Source of the DNA: Gallibacter sp963634825
GTDB taxonomy: Bacteria > Bacillota > Clostridia > Peptostreptococcales > Anaerovoracaceae
Direction of reading: 5' to 3'
DNA: 64,000 nt
Assembly: GCA_963634825.1 (NCBI GenBank)
Contig: CAVHCP010000002.1
Location: 1 to 64,000 of the forward strand
The notes under the pieces were generated by a model, which did not search any database, was not told the origin of the DNA, and saw nothing but the letters and a program-made list of their open reading frames with translations. Positions 35,301 to 43,504 of this stretch are shown here, piece by piece; position 1 is the stretch's first letter; every line of letters starts with the position of its first letter. Both the position numbers and the translations under genes were made by a program.

Positions 35301-35796
35301 CAGCCTTTAGCATGATAGGAAATCCGCACATCTTGGCAATTTCAAGAGCTTCCTCTTCTGATTGTATTGCCTTTTCGACGCCTGGAATGATTGGCACATT
35401 AGCTTCCTTTGCAACAATCTTTGACTGAATCTTATCACCGACTCTGCCCATCATCTCGCTTGTAGGTCCGATAAATTCGATACCGGCATCCTCGCAGGCC
35501 TTTGCGAATTCTTGGTTTTCTGCAAGAAGTCCGTATCCCGGGTGAATAGCATCTACGCCCTTAGCCTTTGCAAGCTCGATAATTTCATCAATTGCAAGAT
35601 ACGCATCTACAGGAGACTTGCCTTTTCCTATCTGATAAGACTCGTCTGCCTTTGTTCTAAATAGTGTATTCCTGTCTTCTTCCGAATAAATAGCTACAGA
35701 TCTTATGCCCATTTCTCTGCAGGCTCTAAAGATTCTGATAGCAATCTCGCCTCTGTTGGCTACAAGAATACGCTTAAATTTCTTGATGTCACTCAT
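32350..35796 (-). CDS. pyc: Pyruvate carboxylase
   Basis: A biotin enzyme making oxaloacetate from pyruvate, bicarbonate and ATP. The single-chain form of 1148 residues contains biotin carboxylase (RILVANRGEIAIRIFRAC; AAAGGGGRGMR; MNPRIQVEHTVTE), the carboxyltransferase TIM barrel (TDTTLRDAQQSLMATRVR; HMIGIKDMSGLCKP; PIHLHTHDTTGNG) and a C-terminal biotinyl domain with the biotin Lys at K1113 (EAMKMETN). The allosteric linker region between them is present. Three tandem 11-bp repeats lie ~90 bp upstream (35883-35915). It is followed by dnaE in the same transcript, an unusual pairing. Confidence 0.97.
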   Translation of the reverse strand: MSDIKKFKRILVANRGEIAIRIFRACREMGIRSVAIYSEEDRNTLFRTKADESYQIGKGKSPVDAYLAIDEIIELAKAKGVDAIHPGYGLLAENQEFAKACEDAGIEFIGPTSEMMGRVGDKIQSKIVAKEANVPIIPGVEKAIQSEEEALEIAKMCGFPIMLKAAAGGGGRGMRIVRKEEDLISEFSSAQSEAKKAFGIDDVFIEKYVERPKHIEVQILGDKQGNLVHLHERDCSVQRRHQKVIEFTPALSITEEQRQNICNDALKIAGAVNYRSAGTVEFLVDKDGNHYFIEMNPRIQVEHTVTEMVTGIDIVQSQILIAEGYTLDSDKINIKSQDDVQVRGHAIQCRITTEDPVNGFAPDTGVIEEYKSPAGFGIRLDGGNGFAGAVISPYYDSLLVKITAFAQTWEGAVRKAARALSETKITGVKTNIAFLINVLRNKEFQEGKCDTSFIADNPELFNIQVGTNKELKVLNYLGEQFVNGNKGIKPEFDVPVFPKIKHSEIENLRGTKQILDEKGPKGLVDWVMNQKELLFTDTTLRDAQQSLMATRVRSADMEKIAPAIAKYQKDLFSLEMWGGATFDTAYRFLKEDPWERLEMLRYHIPNVLFQMLIRGANAVGYKNYPDNTIRRFVKESAKSGIDVFRIFDSLNWIEGMEVALDEVLNQGKVAEACVCYTGDILDESREKYNLKYYVDMAKELEKRGAHMIGIKDMSGLCKPMAAKKLVKALKDEVSIPIHLHTHDTTGNGVAALLMAASAGVDVVDAAISSMSGLTSQPNLNSIVAAVENTERESKIKTEEIQDIANYWTAVRPVYKQFESDFMAATTEIYHYEIPGGQYSNLKAQVESFGLGHKLKDVKEMYKAVNDMLGDIVKVTPSSKAVGDMAIFMVQNGLTPENIMEKGASLDYPDSIVSFFEGMMGQPLGGFPKDLQKIVLKDKKPITCRPGELLPPDDYEAFKKHLVEDLGVEGTEKELLAYAMYPKVYEDYVKAVKSGDTFRYMGSDIFFHGLSEGETCEVKIGEGNILVISLINAGKTDAEGYKYVTFEVNGTRSAVRIKDKDGAAAIAGNVIAYADENDPAEIGAPIPGNILKILVAEGDKVEEKQPIAVIEAMKMETNILASMAGTVSKICVKEGQQVKANELVATIGE

Positions 35797-35882
35797 TATC
35801 CTTTTCCTTTCCTCAATAACTATAGATTTTAACTTGTTACTTTAAATTGATTTTATTTCTTAAATTTATATTATTTTAAAAT

Positions 35883-35915
35883 TTAATTCATATTTAGTTC
35901 ATATTTAACTCATAT
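35883..35915. repeat. Three tandem 11-bp repeats upstream of pyc
   Basis: Contiguous units TTAATTCATAT, TTAGTTCATAT and TTAACTCATAT (consensus TTARYTCATAT), 87-119 bp before the pyc ATG. On the minus strand a TTGATA box overlaps the first unit reached, so the repeats cover the likely promoter. Confidence 0.8.
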
Positions 35916-35947
35916 CAATATGGATACCCGCTTTTTTGCAGATAAAA

Positions 35948-37819
35948 TCACACATTTCTGTTTCGTCTTCTGTCGAGCTCTTTTAGGAATTTTTTTCTAA
36001 GTCTTATATCGTCCGGCACGACCTCGACAAGCTCATCACTGTTTATAAACTCAAGAGCCTCTTCGAGTGAAAATACTACGGGTGGTGCGAGCTTTACAGC
36101 ATCATCATTACCTGCCGCACGCATATTTGTAGCCTTTTTTGCCTTGCACGGATTGACTACCATATCGTCATTTCTCGAGTTCATACCGATGATCATGCCC
36201 TCATAAACTTCTGTGCCCGGTTCTATAAAAAGCTTTATACGCTCGCTTATATTTGAAAGCGCGTATGGTGTAGCAACTCCTGCTTCTTGAGCTATACCGA
36301 CTCCGTTTGTTCGCTGAGGTATATCGCCTTTATGCTCTTCAAAGCGACTAAAATGTCTAACCATCGTGCCTTCGCCTCTCGTGTCATTTATAAACTCAGT
36401 TCTATATCCAAGAAGCCCTCTTGTCGGAACCATATACTCGAGTCTTGTATATCCGTTTTCGCTGAGCATCTGCGTCATCATGCCTTTTCTGAGATTTAGC
36501 TTTGATATGATGCTACCCGAATATTGGTCAGGCACCGATATAACAACTTCCTCTATCGGCTCAAGCTTTTTGCCATTTTCGTCTCGTTTCATAATGACCT
36601 CAGGCTTTGAAACGGCAAGCTCATATCCCTCACGTCTCATATTTTCTATAAGAATGGAAAGATGTAGCTCTCCACGCCCCGATACTTTAAAGCTATCCGT
36701 CGAATCTGTTTCTTCAACCTTTAGTCCTACATTTACCTCAAGCTCCTTTTCGAGTCTCTCCTTTATGTTTCTGGTTGTGACATATTTGCCGACTCTGCCT
36801 GCAAATGGCGAATCGTTTACCATGAAGTTCATAGAAAGCGTCGGCTCTTCGATATGTATCATCTCCATAGGTTGTGGATTGCTAAAATCCGTTATGGTTT
36901 CGCCTATTGAGATATCAGGAATACCCGAAACTACAACGATATCACCGCACTCAGCCTCTTTGACAGGCATTCTCTTTAATCCTTTATAGACAAATACCTG
37001 ATTTATCTTTTTTTGCACAAGCGAATCGTTGCCTTGCGCTACTCCGACACTTTGAGCTTCTTTTAGAGTTCCTTTTGTGATACGACCTATACCAAGCCTT
37101 CCAATATAATCGTCGTATGCAAGAGATGAAATCTGAAGCTGCAGAGGCTCCTCTCGTAGATCAGGATATGTCTCGCAATGCTTTATAATCGTATCAAAGA
37201 GCGGCTTTATGTTTCTGTCGCTGTCTCCCTTTGCATTTTTATTTATCTTATGTCCGTTTTCCTCAATCTTTATGTCCTTTACATCTGCCGGGTCGTATAC
37301 TACGATTCCCTGTCTTGCTATGCCATATAAAATCGGAAAATCAAGCTGCTCGTCATTAGCCTCAAGGTCCATAAATAGCTCATAAACCTCATCGACTACT
37401 TCATCTATTCGTGCATCCTTTTTATCTATCTTATTTATGAGAAGTATAGGATTTAGTCCTTGCTCAAGCGATTTTTGAAGCACGAAGCGAGTCTGTGGCA
37501 TAGGCCCTTCACTGCTGTCCACAAGAAGTATAACCGTATCGACCGTCTTTATTATACGCTCTACCTCCGAGCTAAAATCAGCATGCCCCGGAGTGTCTAC
37601 GATGTTGATCTTAACGCCGTCATGCATTACAGAACAGTTTTTGGAATAGATAGTGATACCTCGCTCTCTTTCGATATCGTCGCTATCCATGATACATTCG
37701 ACAACTTCTTCATTATCTCTAAAAACTCCGCTCTGATTTAAAAACGCATCGACAAGCGTAGACTTGCCTGCATCAACGTGTGCTATAACTGCTATATTTA
37801 TAATTTTTTGCTTTTCCAT
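35948..37819 (-). CDS. typA: Ribosome-associated GTPase TypA/BipA
   Basis: A translational GTPase involved in 50S assembly and stress growth, 623 residues. P-loop AHVDAGKSTLVDAF (note Ala instead of His in the usual AHVDHGKST), ERERGITI, DTPGHADF and NKIDKKDAR are visible, and the BipA C-terminal domain with RGLLGYRTEFINDTRGEG is complete. It has its own extended -10 promoter and is followed, after 151 nt with the tandem repeats, by pyc. Confidence 0.95.
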   Translation of the reverse strand: MEKQKIINIAVIAHVDAGKSTLVDAFLNQSGVFRDNEEVVECIMDSDDIERERGITIYSKNCSVMHDGVKINIVDTPGHADFSSEVERIIKTVDTVILLVDSSEGPMPQTRFVLQKSLEQGLNPILLINKIDKKDARIDEVVDEVYELFMDLEANDEQLDFPILYGIARQGIVVYDPADVKDIKIEENGHKINKNAKGDSDRNIKPLFDTIIKHCETYPDLREEPLQLQISSLAYDDYIGRLGIGRITKGTLKEAQSVGVAQGNDSLVQKKINQVFVYKGLKRMPVKEAECGDIVVVSGIPDISIGETITDFSNPQPMEMIHIEEPTLSMNFMVNDSPFAGRVGKYVTTRNIKERLEKELEVNVGLKVEETDSTDSFKVSGRGELHLSILIENMRREGYELAVSKPEVIMKRDENGKKLEPIEEVVISVPDQYSGSIISKLNLRKGMMTQMLSENGYTRLEYMVPTRGLLGYRTEFINDTRGEGTMVRHFSRFEEHKGDIPQRTNGVGIAQEAGVATPYALSNISERIKLFIEPGTEVYEGMIIGMNSRNDDMVVNPCKAKKATNMRAAGNDDAVKLAPPVVFSLEEALEFINSDELVEVVPDDIRLRKKFLKELDRRRNRNV

Positions 37820-37863
37820 AATAAGTCTGTTTTACCCTCTTTCTTAATGTCATTAGCCTATTT

Positions 37864-37872
37864 ATTATACCA
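37864..37872 (-). promoter_or_regulatory. Extended -10 promoter for typA
   Basis: Minus strand TGGTATAAT, a TGn-TATAAT extended -10 about 45 nt upstream of the start; weak -35. Confidence 0.55.
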
Positions 37873-37924
37873 TAAGATACTTGTTAGGAGTAGTAAAAGT
37901 TATTTACAATTTATAGCAATTATA

Positions 37925-37964
37925 ATCAAAACAGGAGCGAAATGCCTTCACGCATTTCACTCCT
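37925..37964 (-). terminator. Rho-independent terminator after the BspA-like gene
   Basis: 13-bp stem (37933-37945 with 37952-37964, one wobble) followed on the minus strand by GTTTTGATT. Confidence 0.85.
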
Positions 37965-37995
37965 TACAAGATATAGCTAACCTAAAAATTTATAT

Positions 37996-40086
37996 TTATT
38001 TTGCTGTAAAGTAACCCGGATTGCTTGTGCCCCCATCGATATGAGCATAGGACGCATTTACTTTACTGCTATTATATGTCGTGCCCTGACCACCCTTAAT
38101 CTTTGTGGAATCAGTAAACATATAATCGCTCGCAGGGTTTTGCGATGTCGTAAACCCGCTACCGGCATATATCGTTTCTAGATAACTACACTGATAAAAC
38201 ATCCAGCACATATTTGTAACTTTAGAAGTATTAAAGCTTGAAAGATCTATAGATTTTGCAGTTGCTCCCCAAAACATCCAGCACATATTTGTAACTTTAG
38301 AAGTATCCAGATTGGCAAAATCATAATTTTCAAAAGTTTTACCTCTGAATAGGCTCGAAGAATCCTCAGGTGCATATACCACACTTGAATAATCAAATTC
38401 ATCATTTGGCGCTATATAAAATGTATTCCCACTTCTAAACACTCCAATTTCTCCATTTGAGCTTGTGTCTTGGATAGTAGCACTGCACGAGGCCCCGGAT
38501 GGCACTTCTGTTCCCTTTACAACTTTAAAGTTCGTTGTAACAATACTCATATTTCGCAACTTATTTCTATCAATTGTATATGTCATATTTCTACTTACCT
38601 GATATGTGCGTGCAACGGTCGATGAGTTATGGAATGTTGCAAGAGTTGCAGGTGTATATGTTTTTTCGGTTGAAATATCCTTCCATGTACCGGTTGCGCC
38701 ACTTATATATCCGCTACTTGGCGTTGGTAAATAACCGTCTGTGCCTACAAAATCGAAATTAACTCCAAGAATAATTCTTCGAAGCCTGTGACATTCATCA
38801 AACATATTTGTTGCAGTTGTCACTGAGGCTGTATTAAAGCCACTTAGATCAAGAAACTTAAGCTGAAAACAAGCATCAAACATACGCTTCATATTCGTAA
38901 CCTTGCTTGTATTAAAATTATTAGAAAATGTAATGCTTGTCAAATTATTACATGATCCAAACATGATGCTTGTGTCTGTCAATGCAGAAGAAGTCTTGAA
39001 GTTTGATAAGTCAAGACTTGTTAAGCCTTTACAATTAAAAAACATTGTGGACGTATTAGTTGCACTCACGCCGGAAAATTTGCTCGAAAATGTAATGCTT
39101 GTCAAATTATTGCATTCATAAAACATATACCCGAAATTTGTTACTTTGCTTGTATCAAAGTTGGATAAATCAAGCGTAGTTAATTGATTTGAATAATGCA
39201 CAAGAGTCCCATCTACATATGTTTGATAACCTCCAAACATATCGTACATGCTCGTAACATTGCTCGTATCAAATCTTGATAAATCCAAAGTGCTGAGTGC
39301 ATAACACTTTTTAAACATGCTTGCCATAGTTGTAACTTTTGAAGTATTAAAACTCGATATAGTCAAATCTGTCAATGATTCACAATCATTAAACATATTA
39401 TTCATAGCCATAACATTGCTTGTATTAAATGACGAAAGATCTAAAGTTTGAATGGTTTGGCAACTTCTAAACATTCCTTCCATAGTTGTAACGTTTGAAG
39501 TATCAAAACTGCTGACACTGAGACTTTCTAGAGCTGTCAGGTCCCAAAAGAAGCCTGACATATTCGTTGCTCTGGAAGTATCGAGATTAGCACAATCAAT
39601 GCTTGTCAGATTGCTTCCAAGATTTGTATAACTTTCGCCACCGGCAAGGAAAGCAAAGCTGTCTTGTGGCGTATACATTGCCTTATCAGTATCTGCAGGT
39701 GATTTGCCATCTGTGGTCATTGGCGCAATATATACGGTATTTCCGTCGGTAGATTGAAATACTCCGATCTTGCCTGAGTGCAAAGTATCATCTTGTATGC
39801 CTGCAGAGGTCAGACTTTCAAGTCCGGATATTGTCGTATCATTGCCCTTTACAAATTTGAGCGTAGTTGGCTTGGTGGTAAGATTCTTTAGTGCAGTATG
39901 CATTTTGCTCTTATCTATTGTAAATTCGGTAGTGGCAGTTAGGCTTACTGCTTTTGTCACTTCTATATCGCTTACATACTTAGCCCCTGTAAAGGCAATA
40001 AGCATACTAAGTATGACAAGTAGTAGCGATAATCCCACCGCTTGCTTTTTTGTCCTATAAGCCTTATTTCGGGATTTTAAAATCAT
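37996..40086 (-). CDS. BspA-like leucine-rich-repeat surface protein (DUF285)
   Basis: A 696-residue exported protein. A basic N-terminus and hydrophobic segment (about 14-35, VGLSLLLVILSMLIAFTGAKY) act as a signal or anchor, similar to those of SipW-processed proteins. DUF285 repeats of ~25 residues with the core LDLSxFNTSKVTNMxxMF fill ~145-465 and ~600-660. The segment before the second block (TYTIDRNKLRNM...IGVFRSGNTFYIAP) repeats the segment before the first (EFTIDKSKMHTAL...IGVFQSTDGNTVYIAP), so the protein is a tandem duplication of a whole two-part unit. No LPxTG signal is present; it ends DGGTSNPGYFTAK. Relatives adhere to host proteins, so an adhesin role is inferred. Confidence 0.85.
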   Translation of the reverse strand: MILKSRNKAYRTKKQAVGLSLLLVILSMLIAFTGAKYVSDIEVTKAVSLTATTEFTIDKSKMHTALKNLTTKPTTLKFVKGNDTTISGLESLTSAGIQDDTLHSGKIGVFQSTDGNTVYIAPMTTDGKSPADTDKAMYTPQDSFAFLAGGESYTNLGSNLTSIDCANLDTSRATNMSGFFWDLTALESLSVSSFDTSNVTTMEGMFRSCQTIQTLDLSSFNTSNVMAMNNMFNDCESLTDLTISSFNTSKVTTMASMFKKCYALSTLDLSRFDTSNVTSMYDMFGGYQTYVDGTLVHYSNQLTTLDLSNFDTSKVTNFGYMFYECNNLTSITFSSKFSGVSATNTSTMFFNCKGLTSLDLSNFKTSSALTDTSIMFGSCNNLTSITFSNNFNTSKVTNMKRMFDACFQLKFLDLSGFNTASVTTATNMFDECHRLRRIILGVNFDFVGTDGYLPTPSSGYISGATGTWKDISTEKTYTPATLATFHNSSTVARTYQVSRNMTYTIDRNKLRNMSIVTTNFKVVKGTEVPSGASCSATIQDTSSNGEIGVFRSGNTFYIAPNDEFDYSSVVYAPEDSSSLFRGKTFENYDFANLDTSKVTNMCWMFWGATAKSIDLSSFNTSKVTNMCWMFYQCSYLETIYAGSGFTTSQNPASDYMFTDSTKIKGGQGTTYNSSKVNASYAHIDGGTSNPGYFTAK

Positions 40087-40133
40087 ATTTTTACCTTCCT
40101 CTCCTTTTCATGAATTAAACATTATTGCTTTAT

Positions 40134-40177
40134 ACAACAAAAAGACAGGCATTAGTTACTGCCTAAATTGCCTGTCT
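40134..40177 (-). terminator. Terminator/attenuator in the leader of the BspA-like gene
   Basis: Perfect 9-bp stem AGACAGGCA/TGCCTGTCT around a 17-nt loop, followed on the minus strand by TTTTTGTTGT. The stop codon of the upstream 45-codon ORF lies in the loop. Confidence 0.75.
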
Positions 40178-40293
40178 GTTGTTTCTTTATTTATACCTGA
40201 GTAGTTTTGTTTAGCTTCAACATTGACCTCGGAAGACTGTCTGCTTATTTGCCTGCTTAGTCGCTTACTAAAGGCTGTCCGTCTTTCAAACAT
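40156..40293 (-). CDS. Putative 45-residue basic protein or leader peptide
   Basis: ATG 40293 to TAA 40156, rich in Arg, Lys, Gln and Ser (begins MFERRTAFSKRLSRQISRQS). GGAGAGG lies 12 nt upstream; a competing ATG four bases earlier gives only three codons. A promoter lies ~60 bp upstream. The stop is inside the loop of a terminator that precedes the BspA-like gene. It could be a small protein with an overlapping terminator, or a leader whose translation affects readthrough. No family is recognised. Confidence 0.4.
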   Translation of the reverse strand: MFERRTAFSKRLSRQISRQSSEVNVEAKQNYSGINKETTDRQFRQ

Positions 40294-40350
40294 ACATATC
40301 GAGCCCCTCTCCGAAATCAACTCACTAAAATAATTATTAAATTCATTTTT

Positions 40351-40380
40351 ATTATATACCTATAAGGTTCGTTTTGTAAA
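40351..40380 (-). promoter_or_regulatory. Promoter for the 45-codon ORF and BspA-like gene
   Basis: Minus strand: -35 TTTACA (40375-40380), 18-bp spacer, -10 TATAAT (40351-40356). It starts just past the end of the MFS gene and implies a ~255-nt leader before the surface protein. Confidence 0.65.
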
Positions 40381-40392
40381 GTACTTTCTTTA

Positions 40393-41613
40393 TTATGGTC
40401 TTCTGATAAATATCGAGCTTACTGTCGCAACTGCTACCATCGCAAGCATAAGTATAAGCGTACTCATATAAGATCCGCTTGCATCATATAAAGCACCTGC
40501 TATTGTACTTCCAAACGAAGCGATAAGTAGATTGAGCACGACAATCGGATAGTTTACAGAATAATGCGTTGTACCATAAAATCCATTTACAAATGCTGAG
40601 TTCATTGGTGTTACTCCACCATATGCAAAACCTGCAACGCAGAATGCCACAATCAATATGACAAAGCTGTGACTTGTCAAAGCGAGAATCAAAAGGCCTA
40701 CTGCAACAAAGAATATGATATTAAATATCCACATTGTTATTTTTCTTCCAAGCTTATCAAAAAGTGCTCCGCAAATCACACGTCCTATACCATTTAATAT
40801 TGAGATAAGACCTACAACCGTTGCGATAGTACTTGCAGTAGCCGAAGGATTGATTTCCGAAACAACTCCGCTCGCCTGAGAAATAAGTATCAGTCCTGCT
40901 GCGGAAAGTGTTGTAGCCCATATTATAAATAGCCAAAATGCCGGTCTTTTTAGCATCACGCTTGGGCCGACATCTATGCCCTCTTCTTTTTTTATTTTAG
41001 GATTTTCTTCTTTCTTTACAGGCGCCGGTGCCTTATAATCTGCGCCCGGAGCTTTTAAAATGAGTCCTGCTACTGTTACGAGCACAAGCAAGATTATACC
41101 GAATATAAAGAATGAATTTCTCCAATCATCTACGCCTGCACCTGATGGTGTAAGAGCCTGGAATATCTTACCTATAAAAAAGCTTCCGAAGCCAAAGCCC
41201 ATTAGAAGTATACCGGAGATAAAGCCGGGTTTGTCAGCGTACCATTTTGTAAGTGTGCTCATTACAGCATTATAAACGATACCTGCCGCAAAGCCTGCAA
41301 GTACACCATATCCGAGATAAAGCATCACTATGCTGTTTGCTCTCGAAGCGATAAAAAATCCGACAAAGAACATGATAGCACTGATGATCAATGAAATCTT
41401 TATGCTCATTTTCTTTGATAGTAAGCCTGTTACAAGACCTCCTAGACAAAATGCAGACATACAAATTGTAAATGTCAGCGAAAGCTGTGCTTTTGTCCAT
41501 TCCGGAAAGTATGCGCTTATGGGCGAAGAAAATACGCTCCAAGCATAGATAAGTCCTGCGAGAAGCAATACTATCGTGCCGACAACCGCATAAAGCCCTC
41601 TTTTGTTTTCCAT
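40393..41613 (-). CDS. OFA-type MFS transporter
   Basis: A 406-residue inner-membrane protein with about 12 hydrophobic helices, of the oxalate/formate antiporter branch of the major facilitator superfamily. The start MENKRGLYAVVGTIVLLLAG with IYAWSVFSSP and the GFGFGSFF and GRVICGALFDKLGRK loops match this branch. The cytoplasmic middle loop is charged (KKEENPKIKKEEGID). Substrate is likely a small organic anion, but OFA members are poorly predicted and no decarboxylase gene is adjacent. It is divergent from nhaC, with an inverted repeat in the shared upstream region. Confidence 0.85.
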   Translation of the reverse strand: MENKRGLYAVVGTIVLLLAGLIYAWSVFSSPISAYFPEWTKAQLSLTFTICMSAFCLGGLVTGLLSKKMSIKISLIISAIMFFVGFFIASRANSIVMLYLGYGVLAGFAAGIVYNAVMSTLTKWYADKPGFISGILLMGFGFGSFFIGKIFQALTPSGAGVDDWRNSFFIFGIILLVLVTVAGLILKAPGADYKAPAPVKKEENPKIKKEEGIDVGPSVMLKRPAFWLFIIWATTLSAAGLILISQASGVVSEINPSATASTIATVVGLISILNGIGRVICGALFDKLGRKITMWIFNIIFFVAVGLLILALTSHSFVILIVAFCVAGFAYGGVTPMNSAFVNGFYGTTHYSVNYPIVVLNLLIASFGSTIAGALYDASGSYMSTLILMLAMVAVATVSSIFIRRP

Positions 41614-41671
41614 AAATTTACTCCTCCTATATAATGTTGAACTGTTTTTTGTATTTAATCAGAAAAAAATA

Positions 41672-41692
41672 TTGTATAATTTTGTTATACAA
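41672..41692. promoter_or_regulatory. Perfect inverted repeat, possible operator
   Basis: TTGTATAA-ttttg-TTATACAA, 60-80 bp upstream of the MFS start and ~130 bp upstream of nhaC. Size and symmetry suit a dimeric repressor. No regulator gene is adjacent. Confidence 0.5.
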
Positions 41693-41820
41693 ATATAAAA
41701 AATACATATAACTTACTTATTTTATCACAAAAAGTAGTCTAAATTCAATTGTAATTTATGCTTTTTTGTGGTAAATTATGAGTAATTATTTTTTTAGGAC
41801 AATATAGTTAGGAGAGTGTT

Positions 41821-43401
41821 ATGAATTTTTTAAAGAAAATCAAACATAATATCAAAAAAACAGATAATATGACTCCGACATATAATGAAGCAAAGTCCGA
41901 AGCTCCGGTGGCTACAAAAGAGAAAGAACCTCGTAAGCCACTATTTTGGGAAGCTCTTGTATCGTTTGCTTCGCTGATAATAATCATGTCCATCGGAATC
42001 GTAGTATTTGAAGTAGATCCGCATATACCTATGTTTATAGGCGTTATAGTTGCAGCTATTATTTCTTTGAGATTAGGCTACAAGTGGTCGCAGATTGAAG
42101 ATATGATGATTACCGGTATTTCGCGCGCTATGCAGGCTATACTCATACTTTCCATAGTAGGTATGATGATAGGCATCTGGCTTTTGTCAGGTACGATCCC
42201 TACTATGATATATTACGGACTTAAGCTATTATCGCCATCCGTATTTTTGCCTGCTACTATGCTCATCTGCTCTGTTACATCTCTTGCAACTGGTACATCT
42301 TGGGGCACTATGGGTACTATGGGACTTGCGCTTATGGGTATTGCAAGCGGACTTGATATGCCACTCGGTCCTACAGGCGGTGCGATACTTGCCGGCTCAT
42401 ACTTTGGTGACAAGCTTTCGCCTCTTTCGGATACTACAAATCTCGCTCCGGCGATGGCAGGTACGGATGTATTTACACACGTAAAATATATGCTTAAATC
42501 TACAATGATCACATATATAATAGCATTAGGCTTTTTTACAATTTACGGTTTTAAACATTCTTCGTCAAATACAGTTGACAGCTCGCAGGTTACTGCTCTT
42601 ATGGATGGAATATATTCTTCGTTTAATGTAAATCCGATTTTGCTTTTACCACCTTTGATTGTAATACTTGCTATAGCCTTTAAAATACCGGCTATACCCG
42701 GTATAACACTTGGTGCGATAGCAGGTGCTATCCTTGCTCCAATTTTCCAACACGAGCTTGCGATATTTGCAGAAAATGGTGCAGGCGAGCTTGTAGTAAA
42801 CCACGTAGGTGCAAATCTTGGTGATATATTGGATGTTGCAAGGAATGGTTATCTTGCCAATACAAAGATAGAAGCTCTTGATAGTCTGCTTACAGCCGGC
42901 GGGCTTATGAACATGTCATCTTCCATATTGATGACGGTTATAGCTATGATGTTTGGCGGTATTATGGAATTCACTCATCAGCTTGAGGTTATAGTTGATA
43001 AGATTATGAAGTTTGTAAAGACAGGTCCTGCTCTCATAGGCGTTACAGAGCTTACTTGCGTGGCTTCGAATGCTACTATGCCTGAGCAGTACATATCTAT
43101 ACTCGTTCCGGGTAGGATGTATGCAAAATCTTACAGAGAAATGGGTATTCACCCTAAATCACTTTCAAACGCACTTGAGGCGGCAGGTACAGTAACCTCA
43201 CCTCTAATCCCTTGGAATACATGCGGAATGTACATTATGGCAACACTTGGTATCTCAGCAAGCGTATATGCGCCATGGGCTGTATTTAACTGGTTGATGC
43301 CAATTGTATCATTTGGCCTTGCATTTGTCGGTGTGACATGCACTAAGATGACACCTGAGGAGCAAAAGAAAGCCGACAACGGCGAAATTGTTTCCGGCTA
43401 A
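41821..43401 (+). CDS. nhaC: NhaC family Na+/H+ antiporter
   Basis: A 526-residue membrane antiporter. A hydrophilic Lys-rich N-terminus (1-40) is longer than usual for the family. About 11-12 membrane helices follow, with the family segment ATGTSWGTMGTMG, SYFGDKLSPLSDTTNLAPA and a C-terminal NATMPEQYISILVPGRM and SPLIPWNTCGMY. AGGAGAG precedes the ATG. It probably exchanges Na+ for H+; some NhaC relatives instead exchange malate/lactate or amines, so the substrate is less sure than the family. It ends at a strong terminator before element copy C. Confidence 0.9.
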   Translation: MNFLKKIKHNIKKTDNMTPTYNEAKSEAPVATKEKEPRKPLFWEALVSFASLIIIMSIGIVVFEVDPHIPMFIGVIVAAIISLRLGYKWSQIEDMMITGISRAMQAILILSIVGMMIGIWLLSGTIPTMIYYGLKLLSPSVFLPATMLICSVTSLATGTSWGTMGTMGLALMGIASGLDMPLGPTGGAILAGSYFGDKLSPLSDTTNLAPAMAGTDVFTHVKYMLKSTMITYIIALGFFTIYGFKHSSSNTVDSSQVTALMDGIYSSFNVNPILLLPPLIVILAIAFKIPAIPGITLGAIAGAILAPIFQHELAIFAENGAGELVVNHVGANLGDILDVARNGYLANTKIEALDSLLTAGGLMNMSSSILMTVIAMMFGGIMEFTHQLEVIVDKIMKFVKTGPALIGVTELTCVASNATMPEQYISILVPGRMYAKSYREMGIHPKSLSNALEAAGTVTSPLIPWNTCGMYIMATLGISASVYAPWAVFNWLMPIVSFGLAFVGVTCTKMTPEEQKKADNGEIVSG

Positions 43402-43459
43402 GCAAGGGTATCAAAAATAAAAAAAAGCACTGCCGATAGGCAATACTAAAGACTGTATA

Positions 43460-43496
43460 AAAGCCCGTTTGAGAAAACTCAATTCGGGCTTTTTCT
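43460..43496 (+). terminator. Rho-independent terminator after nhaC
   Basis: AAGCCCG/CGGGCTT outer stem and TTGAG/CTCAA inner stem followed by TTTTTC. Confidence 0.9.
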
Positions 43497-43504
43497 ATGT
43501 CACA

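Noticed and set aside
35883..35915. CRISPR-like array
   Set aside because: The repeats are 11 bp and contiguous, without spacers, and no cas gene is in the window.
40087..40350. Cyclic di-GMP or other known riboswitch in the BspA leader
   Set aside because: The conserved cores I know are not visible; the region is better explained by a short ORF and a simple terminator hairpin.
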